Source: an uncultured Clostridia bacterium (GTDB lineage: Bacteria; Bacillota; Clostridia; Oscillospirales; CAG-272). Taken from it: DNA of 17,109 nucleotides. A program made the position numbers and the translations under genes. The notes under the pieces are model-generated. The model was given only the letters and a program-made list of their open reading frames with translations. It was not told the DNA's origin and searched no databases. The stretch covers positions 1-17,109 of the forward strand of contig CAMFEL010000027.1 of assembly GCA_945949385.1 (NCBI GenBank), read 5' to 3'. Shown here one piece after another: positions 1 to 8,532 of this stretch (positions are counted from its first letter, which is position 1; each line of letters opens with the position of its first letter).

Positions 1-127
1 TCTCCCCTCTCTTTAGCCGTGCGGGAAGGCTCGGAGGGGCTGCTGACGGCGCGTCATCCCTTCGAATATCCCTCTCTCCGTTTCTGTCAGCTGATAATCA
101 AATCTGAATTAAAAATCAACGAACAAA
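1..127. other. Intergenic end of window, no gene recognised
   Basis: This stretch lies downstream of the carB terminator. I see no coding region with a ribosome binding site. It contains a small perfect hairpin (TGACG at 44-48, GCG loop, CGTCA at 52-56) inside a pyrimidine-rich sequence (CTCCCCTCTCTTTAG and CCCTCTCTCCG). The look is that of an interspersed repeat fragment cut by the window edge, but it does not visibly match the repeat copies at 10986 and 15347. Confidence 0.3.
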
Positions 128-151
128 GCGCCCGCGGTCAACCGCAGACGC
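128..151 (-). terminator. Rho-independent terminator of the arg-car operon
   Basis: Read on the minus strand, a 10-base-pair stem (arms 142-151 and 128-137, two G-U pairs) closes a four-base TTGA loop. It is followed by TTTGTTCGTTGATTTTT, a broken T-tract. It begins 20 bases after the carB stop codon. On the plus strand the stem is followed by CTTTTG, so weak bidirectional activity is possible. Confidence 0.7.
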
Positions 152-171
152 TTTTGAAATATTGAAAAATC

Positions 172-3100
172 TCAGTACCGAAGCTCGCCCGTAAAAATAA
201 GCTCCGTGCCGCCCGTAAGGATAATGCCGTCGTCCGTACAGCGCACCGTAAGGTCTCCGCCGCGGGTCTTCACCGTTATATCCTCGCCTTTAAGGCAATA
301 ACCGTTTTCCACAGCGGCGGCAGCCGCGGCGCAGGCTCCGCTGCCGCAGGCGTATGTTTCGCCGTTGCCCCGCTCGTAAACGCGCATTTTCAAAGTTACG
401 GGATTTACCACCCGCACAAACTCCGTGTTTGTGCGCTCCGGAAACTCCGGCGCGTTTTCAAACAAAGGTCCGATATCCGAAAGCGGCAAGGTGTCCACAC
501 GGTCGCAGAAAACCACGCAATGGGGATTCCCCACGGAAACGCAGGTGACGCGGTACTCCCGACCGCCAACCGAAAGCGGCACATCCACCGCCCTCTCGCA
601 GGGCAGAGTGCACGGCAGGGACGCGGGCGAAAAATCCGCCCGCCCCATATTAACGCTTACAGAAGATACGGTGCCGTCACAGATAAACAGCTTCAGCTCT
701 TTCACGCCGCTTTCCGTTTCCACCCACGCCGTGTCGCGGCGCACAATGCCGTTGTCGTACAGATACTTGCCCACGCTGCGCAGGCTGTTGCCCGCAGTCT
801 GACCCACGCTTCCGTCTCGGTTGTATACTCTCATACGGCAGTCTGCCCTGTCGCTTTTTTCAAGCAGAATAAGTCCGTAGCCGCCGATGCCGTAGTGACG
901 GTTGCAAAGACTTACGCACAGAGATTCGGGGCAGGTGATCTCACCTGAGAAGTTTTCCGCAAAGATATAATCGTCTCCCGACGCCTCCATTTTTGCAAAC
1001 CGCAGCACTGCGCGCTCGCTTCTCATATGGTTTATATCCACAAGCTCCGTGCTGTCAGGGCGATATCCTGCGGAGATTATATCCGCCAGCACATTGGCGG
1101 TGTCAAGAGAGGTAAAGCAGGGCACATGCTCCTGCATGGCGGCGCGGTGCAGCCTGATATATGTCTCCACCGTGGAGTCGTACGCGGCTCCCGTATATAC
1201 GACATAGGATATTTTTCCCTCTTTCAGAAGGGAGAATATTTCTTCGCTTTCGTCCGCCGACGCCACGGTTCTTACATCTATGCCCAGACTCATTATGGCG
1301 TTTGCGGTGTCGGGGGTGGCATACAGCTTCATTCCGATTTCGCTGAGCTTTTCCGCAAGGGACAAAACCTCCAAAAGGTCATGCTGTTCAACGCTGATAA
1401 ATACGCTTACCTCCTTGCCCGGAGTCGGCGCCTTCGGCTCTATTCCCGCCGACACAAGTCCCTTGAACAGCGCCTCGTGCATAGTTCTGCCTATTCCCAG
1501 CACCTCGCCCGTTGATTTCATTTCGGGACCCAGATAGGAATTGGCGTCGGCCAGCTTTTCGAAGGAGAACACAGGCACCTTTACCGCCACATAGGGCGGC
1601 GTTTTGTAAAGACCCGTGCCGTAGCCCAGCTCCCGTACGGGAGTACCCGTCATAACCTTTGTGGCAAGCTCCACCATAGGCACTCCGGTCACCTTGCTGA
1701 TATATGGCACTGTACGGGAGGCTCTGGGATTTACCTCTATAACATACAGCTCATTCTGATATATGAGATACTGAATATTTACAAGTCCCTTTGTGCCCAG
1801 AGAAAGGGCAAGACGGACGGAGCAGTCCACCACCTTGCGGCGCATGGCGTCGCTTAGATTATATGGCGGGTACACCGCAACGGAATCTCCGCTGTGAACT
1901 CCCGCTCGCTCAATATGCTGCATAATGCCGGGGATAAGCACATCCTCGCCGTCGGAAATAACATCCACCTCAAGCTCCGAGCCCATCATATACTTGTCCA
2001 CAAGCACCGGATTCTCTATGCCCCCGGACAGGATACGGCGCATATAGCGTTTAAGATGCTCTTCGTCATGCACAATGGTCATATTCTGACCGCCGATAAC
2101 ATATGAAGGGCGCAGCAGCACGGGATAGCCCAGCCGCTTTGCCGCTTCCATTGCCTCCGCCTCGCTGTTCACTCCGCAGCCGCGGGGACGCTTTATGGAA
2201 AACTTTTCAAGAAGCGCGTCAAAACGGTCTCTGTCCTCCGCAATATCTATACCCTCCGCCGAGGTGCCCAGTATGGCAACTCCGCGGCTGTCCAGATATT
2301 TCGTAAGTCTTATGGCAGTCTGACCGCCGAAGGCAACCACCACTCCCACGGGCTTTTCCACATTGATGACATTCATAACGTCCTCGGGAGTGAGGGGTTC
2401 AAAATACAGCCTGTCCGCCGTGTCGTAATCGGTGGAGACGGTCTCCGGATTGTTGTTTACAATTACCACATCGTAACCGAGAGACTTAAGAGTGCGGACG
2501 CAGTGTACGGAGGAATAGTCAAATTCTATGCCCTGCCCTATGCGTATGGGACCGGAGCCCAGTACCATCACGCAGGGATTTTGACTGTTTTGTGCGGCGA
2601 GAAAAGCTCTCGCCTCGCATTCGCCGCCGAAAACGGAGTAAAAATAAGGCGTACGGGCGTCAAATTCGGCGCCGCAGGTATCCACCATTTTATATGAAGC
2701 GCAAGCGGGCAAAAGCTCCTGCCTGCCCGTAAGCTTTTTCAAAGCATCGTCGGTATATCCCAGCCGTTTTGCCTCCGCGTAGTCCCCGTCGTCGAAGCTA
2801 TTTGCAATACGCGCTTCAAAATCCGCAAGGTGCTTAAGCTTATATATGAAGAATAAATCTATTCGGGTGACGGCGTGTATTTTTTCGGGGGCAACTCCGG
2901 ATTTCAGCGCTTCGAAAACGGTAAACAGCCGCCTGTCGTCCCTATCCCCAAGGCGCTCGGTAACCGTTCTTCCGTCAAGAGGCGCCGCGTTCAGGGTGTC
3001 AAGAGATATTTCGGCTCCCCGCACCGCTTTCATAAGGGCGGCCTCAAAGCTTTGCCCTATTGCCATGACCTCTCCGGTGGCTTTCATCTGCGTACCCAGC

Positions 3101-4212
3101 CTGCGGCTTATGCCGTGGAATTTTTCAAAAGGCCACTTGGGGAATTTGACAACTATATAATCCAGAGCCGGTTCAAAGCAGGCGCAGGTTTTGCCCGTAA
3201 TATCGTTGGTTATTTCGTCCAATGTGTAGCCCAGGGCGATCTTCGTGCTGATTTTGGCAATCGGGTAGCCGGTTGCCTTGCTGGCAAGGGCGGAGGAACG
3301 GGAAACACGGGGGTTTACCTCTATTACCGCGTATTCAAAGGAATCGGGGTTCAGAGCAAACTGACAGTTACAGCCGCCTACCATGCCAAGCGCAGAGATT
3401 ATATCAAGAGAAGCGCTTCTCAGCATCTGAAGTTCCCTGTCGGAAAGGGTAAGGGCGGGCGCCACAACTATACTGTCACCGGTATGAACGCCCACCGGGT
3501 CTACATTCTCCATGCTGCACACGGCAATCACATTGCCCAAAGCGTCACGCATAGTCTCAAACTCTATTTCTTTCCAGCCGAAAATATATTTTTCCACCAG
3601 AATCTGAGTTATGGGCGAAGCCTCAAGTCCCGCCTCGGCAACGCTTATAAGCTGATCTGCGTTTTCCGCCGTTCCCCCTCCCGAGCCGCCGAGAGTGAAA
3701 GCGGGACGGATTATTACGGGGTAGCCTATGCGTCCTGCGATTTCAAGGGCTTCGTCCACGGTTTCGGCAATGTCCGAGGGCACCGTTGGCTGACCTATCT
3801 GCGCCATAGTCTCCTTGAACAGCTTTCTGTCCTCGGCGCGGTCTATGGCGGCGGCATCGGTACCCAGCAGCCGCACGCCGTGCTCCCTGAGAAAGCCTTC
3901 CTTTGAAAGCTGCATGGCAAGGGTCAGTCCCGTCTGCCCGCCCAGTCCCGCCAAAAGGCTGTCGGGGCGCTCTTTTATGATAATGCGCTTCAGCGTCTCG
4001 GCATTAAGCGGCTCAAGATAAATCTCGTCCGCAAGTGCGCGATCCGTCATTATGGTAGCGGGATTTGAGTTTACAAGCACTACATTGACTCCCGCCTCCT
4101 TAAGCACGCGGCAAGCCTGAGCGCCGGCGTAGTCAAATTCCGCCGCCTGCCCGATGACAATGGGTCCGGAGCCTATCATCAGTACCTTTTTTATATCCTT
4201 GGAAAGAGGCAT
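172..4212 (-). CDS. carB: Carbamoyl-phosphate synthase large subunit fused to a DapF-like domain
   Basis: CarB makes carbamoyl phosphate from bicarbonate, two ATP and ammonia channelled from CarA, feeding arginine and pyrimidine synthesis. Residues 1-1060 show the full family order: first synthetase half with IGSGPIVIGQAAEFDYAG near the N-terminus and MENVDPVGVHTGDS, an oligomerisation region, second half beginning LGSGPIRIGQGIEFDYSS, then an MGS-like regulatory domain (about 930-1060, ending PCFTSLDTANVLADI). At 1346 residues it is about 275 longer than the usual ~1070. The extra part (1072-1346) is a whole diaminopimelate-epimerase-like fold: NRDGS, VSVGNPHCVVF, ERGNGETYACGSGACA. The first catalytic Cys of the CGNGxRC motif is Ala1140 (AGNSLRS), while the second, Cys1289, remains. 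No stop or ribosome binding site separates the domains. The ATG is one base after the carA stop, with GGAGGAG inside the end of carA. CarB identity is certain; the activity of the fused domain is unknown. Confidence 0.95.
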   Translation of the reverse strand: MPLSKDIKKVLMIGSGPIVIGQAAEFDYAGAQACRVLKEAGVNVVLVNSNPATIMTDRALADEIYLEPLNAETLKRIIIKERPDSLLAGLGGQTGLTLAMQLSKEGFLREHGVRLLGTDAAAIDRAEDRKLFKETMAQIGQPTVPSDIAETVDEALEIAGRIGYPVIIRPAFTLGGSGGGTAENADQLISVAEAGLEASPITQILVEKYIFGWKEIEFETMRDALGNVIAVCSMENVDPVGVHTGDSIVVAPALTLSDRELQMLRSASLDIISALGMVGGCNCQFALNPDSFEYAVIEVNPRVSRSSALASKATGYPIAKISTKIALGYTLDEITNDITGKTCACFEPALDYIVVKFPKWPFEKFHGISRRLGTQMKATGEVMAIGQSFEAALMKAVRGAEISLDTLNAAPLDGRTVTERLGDRDDRRLFTVFEALKSGVAPEKIHAVTRIDLFFIYKLKHLADFEARIANSFDDGDYAEAKRLGYTDDALKKLTGRQELLPACASYKMVDTCGAEFDARTPYFYSVFGGECEARAFLAAQNSQNPCVMVLGSGPIRIGQGIEFDYSSVHCVRTLKSLGYDVVIVNNNPETVSTDYDTADRLYFEPLTPEDVMNVINVEKPVGVVVAFGGQTAIRLTKYLDSRGVAILGTSAEGIDIAEDRDRFDALLEKFSIKRPRGCGVNSEAEAMEAAKRLGYPVLLRPSYVIGGQNMTIVHDEEHLKRYMRRILSGGIENPVLVDKYMMGSELEVDVISDGEDVLIPGIMQHIERAGVHSGDSVAVYPPYNLSDAMRRKVVDCSVRLALSLGTKGLVNIQYLIYQNELYVIEVNPRASRTVPYISKVTGVPMVELATKVMTGTPVRELGYGTGLYKTPPYVAVKVPVFSFEKLADANSYLGPEMKSTGEVLGIGRTMHEALFKGLVSAGIEPKAPTPGKEVSVFISVEQHDLLEVLSLAEKLSEIGMKLYATPDTANAIMSLGIDVRTVASADESEEIFSLLKEGKISYVVYTGAAYDSTVETYIRLHRAAMQEHVPCFTSLDTANVLADIISAGYRPDSTELVDINHMRSERAVLRFAKMEASGDDYIFAENFSGEITCPESLCVSLCNRHYGIGGYGLILLEKSDRADCRMRVYNRDGSVGQTAGNSLRSVGKYLYDNGIVRRDTAWVETESGVKELKLFICDGTVSSVSVNMGRADFSPASLPCTLPCERAVDVPLSVGGREYRVTCVSVGNPHCVVFCDRVDTLPLSDIGPLFENAPEFPERTNTEFVRVVNPVTLKMRVYERGNGETYACGSGACAAAAAAVENGYCLKGEDITVKTRGGDLTVRCTDDGIILTGGTELIFTGELRY

Positions 4213-4213
4213 A

Positions 4214-5272
4214 TTACCACTCCTCCATCAACGCCGTAAATCTGTCGAATAAAAATCCCGTATCCTGCGGGCCTGAGCGCGCCTCGGGATGAAACTGCAC
4301 GGAAAAGGCGCCGTCGTCGGGATAATCGATCCCCTCGCAGGTGCCGTCGTTGGCGTTGACAAAGCGCACCTTACCCGCGCCCTTGATGCTGTCGGATATG
4401 ACCGCGTAGCCGTGATTCTGGCTTGTAATGTATGTCCGTCCGCCCGCAAGGTCGGTAACAGGCTGATTTACGCCCCGATGTCCGTATTTCAGTTTTTCGG
4501 TTTTCGCTCCCTTTGCCAGCGCCAGAAGCTGATGACCGAGACAAATGCCGAAAATCGGCACCTTGCCGCAAAGCTTTTTGATCTGTTCAATACAGTACAC
4601 ATTGTCGGCAGGGTCTCCCGGTCCGTTTGACAGCATAACCCCGTTGGGAGCTTTTGCAAGTATTTCCTCGGCAGAAGTACCTGCGGGTACGACCGTAACG
4701 GTGCAGCCGCGCCGTGTCAGCTCGTTTATAATATTCTTTTTGCAGCCGTAGTCTATAAGAACTGCCTTTTTGGAGGCGTTTTCCGCCGCAGCGGTATACT
4801 CTACCCTGCAGGTAACGCGGCTTACCGCGTCGGTGACGCGGTATGATACTATATGGGAATAATCCTCGGGAATGCTGTCGCAAAGCTTTGCGTTCATAAC
4901 ACCCTTTTCCCTTATAAGCCTTGTAACTGCACGGGTGTCAATTCCCCATATGCCCGGTATGCCCTCAAGCTTCAGCCATTCGTCAAGGTTCATACTGCAG
5001 CGAAAATTTGACGGATGCCGGCAAAACTCACGCACCACATAGCCCAGAACGGCGGTTTTTCCCTCGAAATCCTCCGGAATTATGCCGTAATTGCCTATTT
5101 GCGGAAATGTCTGCATAACGATCTGCCCCGCGTAGCTGGGATCTGTCAGAGTCTCGATATAACCGCCCATGCCGGTGGTGAATACCAGCTCTCCCACAGA
5201 CTCCGTATCCGCTCCGAAGGCCGACCCCTCAAACACCGTCCCGTCAGCCAGAACGAGATATTTCGGCTTCAC
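4214..5272 (-). CDS. carA: Carbamoyl-phosphate synthase small (glutaminase) subunit
   Basis: CarA hydrolyses glutamine and passes ammonia to CarB. The 352 residues are normal for the family. The N-terminal CarA-specific domain (about 1-150) begins KYLVLADGTVFEGSAFG. The class I glutamine amidotransferase domain (about 168-350) has the nucleophile Cys244 in FGICLGHQ, and His328 and Glu330 in VQFHPEA, completing the triad. The start codon is GTG, and its GTGA overlaps the argF TGA by four bases, with GGGAGG nine bases upstream; this argues for translational coupling. The stop lies one base before the carB ATG. Placement between argF and carB suggests the enzyme serves mainly arginine synthesis, though a shared role with pyrimidines cannot be excluded from this window. 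Confidence 0.95.
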   Translation of the reverse strand: MKPKYLVLADGTVFEGSAFGADTESVGELVFTTGMGGYIETLTDPSYAGQIVMQTFPQIGNYGIIPEDFEGKTAVLGYVVREFCRHPSNFRCSMNLDEWLKLEGIPGIWGIDTRAVTRLIREKGVMNAKLCDSIPEDYSHIVSYRVTDAVSRVTCRVEYTAAAENASKKAVLIDYGCKKNIINELTRRGCTVTVVPAGTSAEEILAKAPNGVMLSNGPGDPADNVYCIEQIKKLCGKVPIFGICLGHQLLALAKGAKTEKLKYGHRGVNQPVTDLAGGRTYITSQNHGYAVISDSIKGAGKVRFVNANDGTCEGIDYPDDGAFSVQFHPEARSGPQDTGFLFDRFTALMEEW

Positions 5273-6270
5273 GCCTGAGCACCTCCCAGTATTGCCGCCA
5301 TGACCGCCTTTATGGTGTGCATCCTGTTTTCGGCCTCCTGAAATACAACGGACTGCGGCCCCTCAAAGACTTCGTTTGAGACCTCCATTGAGTCTCTGCC
5401 GAATTTCTCGCATTTTTCTTTTCCTATAGCGGTCTTTTTATCGTGATAAGCCGGCAGGCAGTGCATAAACACCGCGTCCTTTGAAGCCTTTGCCATAAGC
5501 TCCTTTGTAACCTGATAGGGAGACAGCGCCTTAATGCGCTCCTCCCATACGCTGTCCGGCTCGCCCATGGATACCCATATGTCGGTGTAGATCGCCTGTG
5601 CGCCCCTCACGGCCTCGTCGGGATCCTCGCAGAAGCGCAGAGTCGCCCCGGTTTCTGCGGCAATTTTTTCACAGCGGGAAACAAGCGCCGCATTGGGGAA
5701 ATATCCCGCAGGCGAGCAGGCGGTAAAGTTAAGTCCCATTTTAGCGCAGCCTACCATAAGGGAATTGCCCATATTGAACCTTGCGTCGCCCATGTAAACG
5801 AAATTGAGTCCTTTAAGTGCGCCGAATATTTCGCGAAGTGTCAAAAAGTCCGCCAGTATCTGGGTCGGATGAAACTCGTCAGTCAGTCCGTTGAATACGG
5901 GGACAGACGCGTACTTTGCCAGCTCCTCCACTATTTCCTGACCGTAGCCGCGGTATTCTATGGCGTCAAACATTCCCGACAGCACACGCGCCGTGTCGGC
6001 TATGCTTTCCTTTTTGCCTATCTGAGAGCCGGAGGGGTCAAGATACGTAACTCCCATACCCAGATCCCTTGCCGCCACCTCAAAAGCGCAGCGGGTGCGG
6101 GTACTGGTTTTTTCAAATATAAGCGCAAGCTGCTTGCCCTCGCAAAGCCTGTGGGACTCTCCCGCCTTTTTCTTTTGTTTAAGAGAAGCCGCAAGTCTGA
6201 GCAGCCCGTCTATCTCCTCGGGGGTAAAATCAAGCAGGGTAAGAAAAACTCTGTTTTTGAGGCTGTTCAT
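5269..6270 (-). CDS. argF: Ornithine carbamoyltransferase
   Basis: This cytosolic enzyme joins carbamoyl phosphate and ornithine to give citrulline. Visible motifs are the carbamoyl-phosphate loop STRTR (56-60), HPTQ (134-137), DIWVSMGEP (from 230, the ornithine-closing SMG loop) and HCLP (270-273). At 333 residues and with GDARFNMGNSL it resembles the long E. coli ArgF/ArcB-type branch; the usual Asn-Asn pair in that segment reads Phe165-Asn166 here. The gene neighbourhood (argCJBD upstream, carAB downstream, no arcA or arcC) indicates an anabolic role. Its ATG overlaps the argD stop by one base (TAATG), with GGAGG upstream in the end of argD, and its own stop overlaps the carA GTG. ArcB-type catabolic use is the main alternative and is unlikely here. 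Confidence 0.93.
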   Translation of the reverse strand: MNSLKNRVFLTLLDFTPEEIDGLLRLAASLKQKKKAGESHRLCEGKQLALIFEKTSTRTRCAFEVAARDLGMGVTYLDPSGSQIGKKESIADTARVLSGMFDAIEYRGYGQEIVEELAKYASVPVFNGLTDEFHPTQILADFLTLREIFGALKGLNFVYMGDARFNMGNSLMVGCAKMGLNFTACSPAGYFPNAALVSRCEKIAAETGATLRFCEDPDEAVRGAQAIYTDIWVSMGEPDSVWEERIKALSPYQVTKELMAKASKDAVFMHCLPAYHDKKTAIGKEKCEKFGRDSMEVSNEVFEGPQSVVFQEAENRMHTIKAVMAAILGGAQA

Positions 6271-7484
6271 TATGCGTCCTCCGTATTTTCCGATTTTTCC
6301 GTTTTTTTCGTATCATCAGCTTTATCAGCGCAGACCTCACGCAGTATTCCGACGGCTTTTTCGATCAGTTCGTCCGGTATATTCAGGGCGGGCAGAAGCC
6401 GCACCTTATCCTTTGCGCCGATAACAAGCACCCCTCGGCTGAGACATTCCTTAATTACCTCTCCCGCCGGTCTCTTTGTCTTTATTCCCAGCATAAGTCC
6501 CAGACCCGTGACGGAGCATACTCCCTCGGCGCCCTCAAGAGACGAGCGTATATAATCCGATTTTCTGCGCACGGAGGCCAGAAGCTCATCGTCAATACGG
6601 CTAAGTATGCTCAGCGCTCCCGCGCAGCACACGGGGTTCCCGCCGAAGGTGGAGCCGTGGGAGCCAGGGGTAAAAGTATTTGCTACCTTTTCTCCCAAAA
6701 GCGTAGCGCCGATAGGCAGACCGCCGCCAAGTCCCTTTGCGGTGGTAACGATGTCCGGTGTGAGACCGTAGTTCATATATCCGTAAAGCATACCGCTGCG
6801 CCCGTTGCCTGTCTGTACCTCGTCGCAAATTAGCAGCACATCTTTTTCCCGTGCTATTGCCTGTACCTCGGCAAGATATTCTGCGTCAAGGGGGACAACT
6901 CCGCCCTCTCCCTGTACGACCTCGAGCATTACCGCGGCGCAAAGGTGTTCGTCCAACAGCCTTTTTATATCATTCGCATCGTTCGGCTCCGCGTACAGAA
7001 AGCCGGGAGTAAGCGGGAGAAAATCACGGTGAAAGACCTCCTGCCCCGTTGCCGCAAGAGTCGTAAGCGTCCGTCCGTGAAAGCTGTTTTTCAGGGTTAT
7101 GATTTTGTGGTATTCGCTTCCCTTCTTGTCCGCGGCGTATTTTCTCGCAGCCTTTACTGCGCATTCGTTAGCCTCCGCTCCGGAATTTGAAAAGAACACC
7201 TTTTTCATTCCCGTCTTTTCGCAGAGCATTTGGGCAAGAGCGGCGCAGGGCTCCGTATAATACAGGTTTGATGTGTGCGTGAGCCTGTCAAGCTGTGCCG
7301 TCACCGCGCTTTTCCACTTTTCGTCCCCGATTCCGAAGGAATTTACCGCAATTCCCGAGGCAAGGTCGATATACTCCTTGCCGTCTTCGTCTATAACGAG
7401 AGAGCCCTGCCCTTTTGTAAGCGTTACGGGAAAGCGGTTATATGTATTGGCTATATACTGACTGTCGGTACTTTGTATGTTCAT
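6270..7484 (-). CDS. argD: Acetylornithine aminotransferase (PLP enzyme)
   Basis: This class III aminotransferase converts N-acetylglutamate semialdehyde and glutamate to N2-acetylornithine. With the ATG at 7484 the protein is 404 residues, the usual length; the reading frame is open 28 codons further upstream, but that extension is not family-like. AAAGGA lies about 11 bases upstream of the chosen ATG. Motifs seen are FFSNSGAEANE (97-107), the cofactor-binding ICDEVQTGNGRSG (219-231) and the PLP Schiff-base lysine Lys250 in TTAKGLGGG. The last roughly 20 residues form a charged Lys/Glu/Thr/Asp-rich tail not typical of the fold and probably disordered. It follows argB after a 165-base gap holding hairpins, and its stop overlaps the argF ATG. 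Related enzymes can also act as succinyldiaminopimelate aminotransferases, but context favours ArgD. Confidence 0.93.
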   Translation of the reverse strand: MNIQSTDSQYIANTYNRFPVTLTKGQGSLVIDEDGKEYIDLASGIAVNSFGIGDEKWKSAVTAQLDRLTHTSNLYYTEPCAALAQMLCEKTGMKKVFFSNSGAEANECAVKAARKYAADKKGSEYHKIITLKNSFHGRTLTTLAATGQEVFHRDFLPLTPGFLYAEPNDANDIKRLLDEHLCAAVMLEVVQGEGGVVPLDAEYLAEVQAIAREKDVLLICDEVQTGNGRSGMLYGYMNYGLTPDIVTTAKGLGGGLPIGATLLGEKVANTFTPGSHGSTFGGNPVCCAGALSILSRIDDELLASVRRKSDYIRSSLEGAEGVCSVTGLGLMLGIKTKRPAGEVIKECLSRGVLVIGAKDKVRLLPALNIPDELIEKAVGILREVCADKADDTKKTEKSENTEDA

Positions 7485-7512
7485 TTTTTGACCGTTCCTT
7501 TCTTTGATTTGT

Positions 7513-7566
7513 GACGGTTTTGCAAAGCCCCCGTCTTTGCAAAATGCCGCCGTCCTTTTTGGCGGC
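7513..7566 (-). promoter_or_regulatory. Hairpin cluster in the argD leader
   Basis: Between argB and argD two stem-loops lie back to back. One is GCCGCC/GGCGGC (arms 7546-7551 and 7561-7566, 9-base loop). The other is a perfect 10-base inverted repeat TTTTGCAAAG/CTTTGCAAAA (7518-7527 and 7535-7544, 7-base loop), which can extend through GACGG (7513-7517) and CCGTC (7550-7554). The extended form uses bases 7550-7551 also needed by the first hairpin, so the two are partly exclusive. Neither is followed by a good T-tract on the minus strand, so a processing or stabilising structure or a weak attenuator is more likely than a true terminator. A third small hairpin, GTGCG/CGCAC, sits at 7598-7610. 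Confidence 0.45.
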
Positions 7567-7649
7567 AAGGCACAAATGGGGTTTTGAATCAGCTAACGTG
7601 CGATCCGCACTCACTTTTCTTTCAAACCTTTATCCTCTTTTCGTACGCG

Positions 7650-8507
7650 TCACTCGTCAACGAACATGGTGCCGATGCCCTCGTTTGTAAGCATCTCAAT
7701 AAGTATCGAATGGGGCACTCTGCCGTCGATAATAAACACCCTGTTGACGCCGCCTCGTATGGCGTTTACACAGCACTGAGCCTTGGGGATCATTCCCCCG
7801 TCTATAACTCCGTCGCTGATAAGCTGCGGCACCTCGTTTACCCGTATCTTGCTGATAAGGGATTCCGGGTCGTTTTTATCCATAAGGATACCGCTTGTAT
7901 CCGTCAGGGAAATAAGCGATTCCGCCCCAAGCTTTCCCGCTATCCTTGCCGCCGCCGTATCGGCGTTTATGTTGTAAACATTGCCGCTGCAATCACAGCC
8001 CACGGTGGAAATTACGGGTATGTAGCCGTTGCCTATAACATCAAGAATAGGCTTTGGATTGATATTCGTTATCTCGCCCACAAATCCCAGCTTTTCGCTT
8101 TTGGGAGAAGCCTCTATCATGTGTCCGTCTATGCCGGAAAGTCCCATGGCGGTGCCGCCCATATTCTGAATGAGATTGACTAAATTCTTGTTGATCTTAC
8201 CCGCAAGCACCATTTGTGTGACTTCAACGGTCTCCCGGTCTGTGACCCGCAGTCCGTCCACAAATTCGCTTTTCTTGCCGATCTTCGTCAGCATATCGGT
8301 GATCTCGGGACCCCCGCCGTGAACAAGCACCACCTTAACTCCGATTAGGGACAAAAGGATTATGTCGCGCATAACGGAGTTTTGAAGCTTTTCGTTCACC
8401 ATGGCGTTGCCACCGTATTTGACAACTACTATTTTGCCCGTGTATTCCTGTATATACGGCAGGGCGTGCACAAGCACCGTCGCCCGCTGAGCGTTTGAAA
8501 TATTCAT
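7650..8507 (-). CDS. argB: Acetylglutamate kinase
   Basis: This kinase phosphorylates N-acetylglutamate with ATP, the second step of the acetylated arginine route. The amino-acid-kinase fold shows Lys30 in VVVKYGGNAM, the glycine loop VHGGGPEITDML (62-73) and the substrate Arg86 in DGLRVTD. Length is 285 residues. The N-terminus (NAQRATVLVHALPYIQEYTG, 5-24) matches the mobile N-terminal helix found in arginine-inhibited hexameric kinases, as opposed to the shorter E. coli type, so feedback inhibition by arginine is likely (inference from family knowledge). AAGGA lies 10 bases before the ATG. It starts 25 bases after the argJ stop. The 165-base gap after it is the only long spacer in the operon. 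Confidence 0.95.
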   Translation of the reverse strand: MNISNAQRATVLVHALPYIQEYTGKIVVVKYGGNAMVNEKLQNSVMRDIILLSLIGVKVVLVHGGGPEITDMLTKIGKKSEFVDGLRVTDRETVEVTQMVLAGKINKNLVNLIQNMGGTAMGLSGIDGHMIEASPKSEKLGFVGEITNINPKPILDVIGNGYIPVISTVGCDCSGNVYNINADTAAARIAGKLGAESLISLTDTSGILMDKNDPESLISKIRVNEVPQLISDGVIDGGMIPKAQCCVNAIRGGVNRVFIIDGRVPHSILIEMLTNEGIGTMFVDE

Positions 8508-8532
8508 TTCCCTGTATTCCTTTCCCGCAGTT

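Noticed and set aside
2875..3906. Long plus-strand open frame of 343 codons opposite carB
   Set aside because: It lies wholly inside the unmistakable CarB coding region, has no recognisable domain, and its composition is what an antisense frame of a GC-rich gene gives. The same applies to the plus-strand frames at 9951-10745, 11535-12542, 5869-6555 and 1027-1515.
7438..7614. 58-codon minus-strand frame starting with GTG between argB and argD
   Set aside because: It lacks a convincing ribosome binding site, covers the hairpins and overlaps the true argD start by more than 40 bases. No family resemblance is seen.
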